Source of the DNA: Armatimonadota bacterium
GTDB lineage: Bacteria > Armatimonadota > Zipacnadia > Zipacnadales > UBA11051
Reading direction: 5' to 3'
NCBI GenBank assembly: GCA_003542955.1
Contig: DPJP01000043.1
Span: 1 to 7,172 of the forward strand
DNA length: 7,172 bases
Positions within the stretch are counted from its first letter, which is position 1. The number at the start of each line of letters is the position of its first letter. Shown piece by piece: positions 5,367-7,172 of this stretch. A program made the position numbers and the translations under genes. The notes beneath the pieces were generated by a model, which searched no databases, had not been told where the DNA came from, and saw only the letters and a program-made list of their open reading frames with translations.

Positions 5367-5395
5367 GGAGTCGCGGGCTTTCGAGCCCGCGGGCG
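5367..5395 (+). repeat. REP-like element, GGAG foot plus 8-9 bp hairpin
   Basis: GGAG (5367-5370) abuts the stem. CGCGGGCT (5372-5379) pairs exactly with AGCCCGCG (5384-5391) around a TTCG tetraloop, and a T-G wobble at 5371/5392 extends it to the foot. The 3' tail reads GGGCG. It shares the foot, the CT-TTC-loop-AG centre and the tail with the inverted copy at 5446-5475. Confidence 0.62.
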
Positions 5396-5445
5396 TCCCG
5401 ATCCGCTATCGCCCGTGTCCCTTCCGTAACTCTCCCGTGTTGCCG

Positions 5446-5475
5446 CGCCCGCCACGCTGGAAAGCGTGGCGCTCC
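5446..5475 (-). repeat. REP-like element, GGAG foot plus 9-bp hairpin, inverted copy
   Basis: On the minus strand GGAG (5475-5472) is followed directly by CGCCACGCT (5471-5463), loop TTCC and the exact complement AGCGTGGCG (5458-5450), then a GGCG tail ending at 5446. The stem bases differ from the element at 5367 in compensatory fashion while the foot, central CT/AG pairs and tail are the same. That indicates one family of structured elements and not a simple sequence repeat. Confidence 0.62.
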
Positions 5476-5572
5476 TGAGACTCGTGCTCAGTCGTGGCCT
5501 CCCGCGCCCGCGCCGGTTCCCTGCTGTCACCGCACGGTGCTCAGCCGTTCGCCGTGCTCCCCCCTCGTCCCG

Positions 5573-5588
5573 TCCCGCGGCCGCGGGA
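5573..5588. repeat. 16-bp perfect palindrome
   Basis: TCCCGCGGCCGCGGGA equals its own reverse complement. It has no loop, so as a DNA site it would suit a symmetric dimer; in RNA it would form only a tight hairpin. It stands 49 bases before the terL start. In such GC-rich DNA part of the symmetry may be chance. Confidence 0.6.
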
Positions 5589-5593
5589 AAACA

Positions 5594-5614
5594 GGGAGAG
5601 GGGGGCCGGGGGGG
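5594..5614 (+). promoter_or_regulatory. G-quadruplex motif in the terL leader
   Basis: Guanine runs at 5594-5596, 5600-5605 and 5608-5614 satisfy the four-tract rule (the last run splits as 3-1-3, with loops of 3, 5 and 1). The motif is on the coding strand, so it would be in the mRNA, ending 12 bases before the GAGG ribosome site at 5627-5630. Folding could reduce terL translation. No experiment is implied; this is a pattern match. Confidence 0.4.
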
Positions 5615-5636
5615 TGAGGCCTCCCCGAGGTCCCCT

Positions 5637-6968
5637 ATGCTTACCGAACTCCTCAAACCAACGCAAGCAGCCCGCTTCCTCAATAACCGCGCCCAGGCAG
5701 CCTTCCTCGAAGACCGCTCGCGCTTCCGTGCCGCCGTCGCAGGCATCGGCGGCGGCAAGTCCGAGGTCGCCGGCTACGAGATCGTCCGTCACATGCTTGC
5801 CTACCCCGGCATCGAGGCGCTCGTCGCCGCCCCGTCATACCCAATGATCTACCGCTCCGGCGGACCGGAGGATGTCATCAAGCGGGTGGCCCGTTGGTGG
5901 GGTACGGGTCGCGATGGCGAGCCGACGCTCATCAGCGGCCAGAACCGCACCGCCGACTGGATCGAGTTCGCCAACGGCTCGCGAGTATGGTTCTGCTATG
6001 CCGCCAACCCCGATAGCATCCGCGGCGCGGAGGTCTCTCTCTTCTGGCTCGATGAGGCCGCCATGTGCGAGGAGCGCGCCTTCCAGGTGCTGATCGGCCG
6101 CTGCCGCCAGGCCGGCAAGTACCCCCACCGCGGCTGGATCACCACTACTCCCCGCGGCCGCAACTGGGTCTACACGCAGTTCGTCCACGGCCGCGACGAG
6201 TGGACCCCCGAGCGCCTCGCCGAGTACGGCTACCACCACTGGACCACCTATGACAACCCCGGCCAGCGGCCCGACGACCTCGCCGCCATGGCCGAGGCCT
6301 ATGGCAAGGGTACCGACTTCTATCGGCAGGAGATGCTCGCGGAGTTCGTCGCCTTCGCCGGTCTGGTCTACTCGATGTTCGACTATGAGGCGCATGTCGT
6401 CGAGCTCGCCCCGCCGCTCAAGCAACTGGTTCGCGTCGTCGCCGGAGTCGATTGGGGCGTCACTCACCCGGGCTGCATCGCCGTCTGCGGAGTCGATTGC
6501 GAGGGCATCCACTGGTGGCTGGATGAGGCCTACGCGCGCGGGAGGATGACCCATGGCGAGACCGGCCGCGACTGGCTCTCGGAGGCGATCCGGCTGCAGC
6601 AGAAGTGGGGCATAACTCGCTTCTACTGCGACCCCGCGGATGCCAATGCGCGACTGGCGTGGGGCAGAGCCGGTCTCCCCGTCACCCCTGCCAACAACGC
6701 CCGCCTGCCGGGCATTCGCCAGGTGCAATCGCTGATGGCGGCGGATCGCCTGCGCGTTGTCGGCCCGGCCTGCAGCGCGAGCCTCTCGGAGCTTGGCCAG
6801 TACCACTGGCGCACCGATGCCGATGGCAATCCGCTCGAGGATGCCGATCCGGCCAAGGAGTTCGATGACGCGCTGGATGCCCGCCGCTATGCGGAGATGG
6901 GCCTCACCGGCGGCGAGACCGCCGCCACCGTCGGCATTTCCGGCAACGCCTGGCAGGCATCGTGGTAG
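5637..6968 (+). CDS. terL: Phage terminase large subunit (DNA-packaging ATPase/nuclease)
   Basis: 443 residues, within the usual 400-600 range. TerL pumps phage DNA into the procapsid and cuts it to length. The ATPase domain has Walker A AGIGGGKS (35-42, K41), Walker B VSLFWLDE (133-140, D139 and catalytic E140) and coupling motif WITTTPRG (167-174). The RNase H-like nuclease domain begins near 265: first Asp D272 in AGVDWG, second D332 in FYCDPAD, and the C-terminal acidic cluster D410-D411-D414 in EFDDALDARRYA, close to the common DDALDALRYA signature. All key residues are present. The start at 5637 has GAGG (5627-5630) six bases upstream and matches where homology begins; the frame extends to 5466, but that part is low-complexity. 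It is separated from the TerS-like gene by the secreted-protein gene and a structured 335-base gap. No portal gene follows within the remaining 204 bases. Confidence 0.95.
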   Translation: MLTELLKPTQAARFLNNRAQAAFLEDRSRFRAAVAGIGGGKSEVAGYEIVRHMLAYPGIEALVAAPSYPMIYRSGGPEDVIKRVARWWGTGRDGEPTLISGQNRTADWIEFANGSRVWFCYAANPDSIRGAEVSLFWLDEAAMCEERAFQVLIGRCRQAGKYPHRGWITTTPRGRNWVYTQFVHGRDEWTPERLAEYGYHHWTTYDNPGQRPDDLAAMAEAYGKGTDFYRQEMLAEFVAFAGLVYSMFDYEAHVVELAPPLKQLVRVVAGVDWGVTHPGCIAVCGVDCEGIHWWLDEAYARGRMTHGETGRDWLSEAIRLQQKWGITRFYCDPADANARLAWGRAGLPVTPANNARLPGIRQVQSLMAADRLRVVGPACSASLSELGQYHWRTDADGNPLEDADPAKEFDDALDARRYAEMGLTGGETAATVGISGNAWQASW

Positions 6969-7172
6969 GCGAGCGCGGTGTGAGGAGGGGCCGCTCGAAG
7001 GCGGAGCGCGGTCGTATGCGCGACGACTGAGCCCGGCCCCGGTGTACCCAACCGCTGCCTGTAGCGCGTTCAGTCACAGGTACTCTCCGGCGCACTCGCA
7101 GTAGTGAAGTACCCGCCGGCGAGGGGCCTCTTCCAGTCGGGACCGCAGATCGGGGACTGTGTATGTCAACAA
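6969..7172. other. Unresolved right edge after terL
   Basis: No clear gene fits in these 204 bases. Three weak options touch the edge. An ATG at 7163 could begin the next rightward gene (a portal gene would be expected), but its ribosome site is poor. A GTG at 7104 opens a frame to the edge with no ribosome site. On the minus strand 7172-7074 is open and ends in TGA, and could be the last 32 codons of a convergent gene (ending YCECAGEYL). A short imperfect stem near 6999-7019 lacks a T-run. Sequence beyond the window is needed to decide. Confidence 0.4.

Larger units (their letters stand above)
5302..5636. other. Structured non-coding gap upstream of terL
   Basis: These 335 bases have no convincing gene. 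The terL frame stays open upstream to 5466, but its translation there is Arg/Pro/Ala-rich noise. The stretch holds two inverted REP-like hairpins with GGAG feet, an extra 6-bp hairpin (5354-5359 with 5365-5370, overlapping the first GGAG foot), a 16-bp perfect palindrome and a G-rich run just before the terL ribosome site. No clear sigma-70 promoter or T-tailed terminator is seen. Confidence 0.7.

Noticed and set aside
5466..5636. N-terminal extension of terL
   Set aside because: The frame is open, but the translation is Arg/Pro/Ala-rich, crosses REP-like and G-rich elements, and has no ribosome site. ATG 5637 has one and matches the family start.
5835..6806. Minus-strand open frame of 323 codons opposite terL
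   Set aside because: It is a shadow of the terminase gene, which shows full ATPase and nuclease signatures on the plus strand.

Overview
The window is GC-rich bacterial DNA. It suggests a member of the Armatimonadota or a related phylum with many DUF1559-type prepilins. The reason is the leftmost gene, whose N-terminus (a GFTLIEL leader, then [12 protein letters not shown] and CLSN) has the form common in those genomes. This placement comes from recalled family patterns, not from a search. The rest of the window looks like the control region and packaging genes of a prophage or prophage remnant. No integrase, portal, capsid or tail gene is visible.

Layout. 1-522 (-): partial DUF1559-type prepilin, probably a host gene. 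523-766: short gap containing an open frame in phase with the next gene. 767-1411 (-): self-cleaving XRE/S24 repressor (CI/LexA-like). 1412-1763: repeat-rich gap with two GTAG-footed REP-like hairpins in opposite orientation and a 38-bp tandem repeat. 1764-2318 (-): REP-associated tyrosine transposase (RAYT). 2319-2727: divergent control region with a promoter on each strand (TTGCCA-17-TATAGT leftward, TTGACA-17-TATACT rightward), an inverted repeat over the rightward -10, and a perfect Gram-positive-type LexA box. 2728-3284 (+): two tightly coupled small genes, the second with a sigma-region-4-like helix-turn-helix. 3382-3816 (+): candidate small terminase subunit. 3976-5301 (+): secreted protein of unknown function starting at GTG. 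5302-5636: gap with two inverted GGAG-footed REP-like hairpins, a 16-bp palindrome and a G-quadruplex motif. 5637-6968 (+): phage terminase large subunit with intact ATPase and nuclease motifs. 6969-7172: unresolved.

How the parts may work together (inference): the S24 repressor and the LexA box together suggest a DNA-damage-responsive switch that turns on the rightward genes. These include a DNA-binding regulator and the two terminase subunits. The secreted protein between the terminase candidates looks like a passenger (moron) gene. The RAYT and REP-like hairpins appear to have entered or expanded inside the phage-like segment, and the RAYT now sits between the repressor and the divergent control region.
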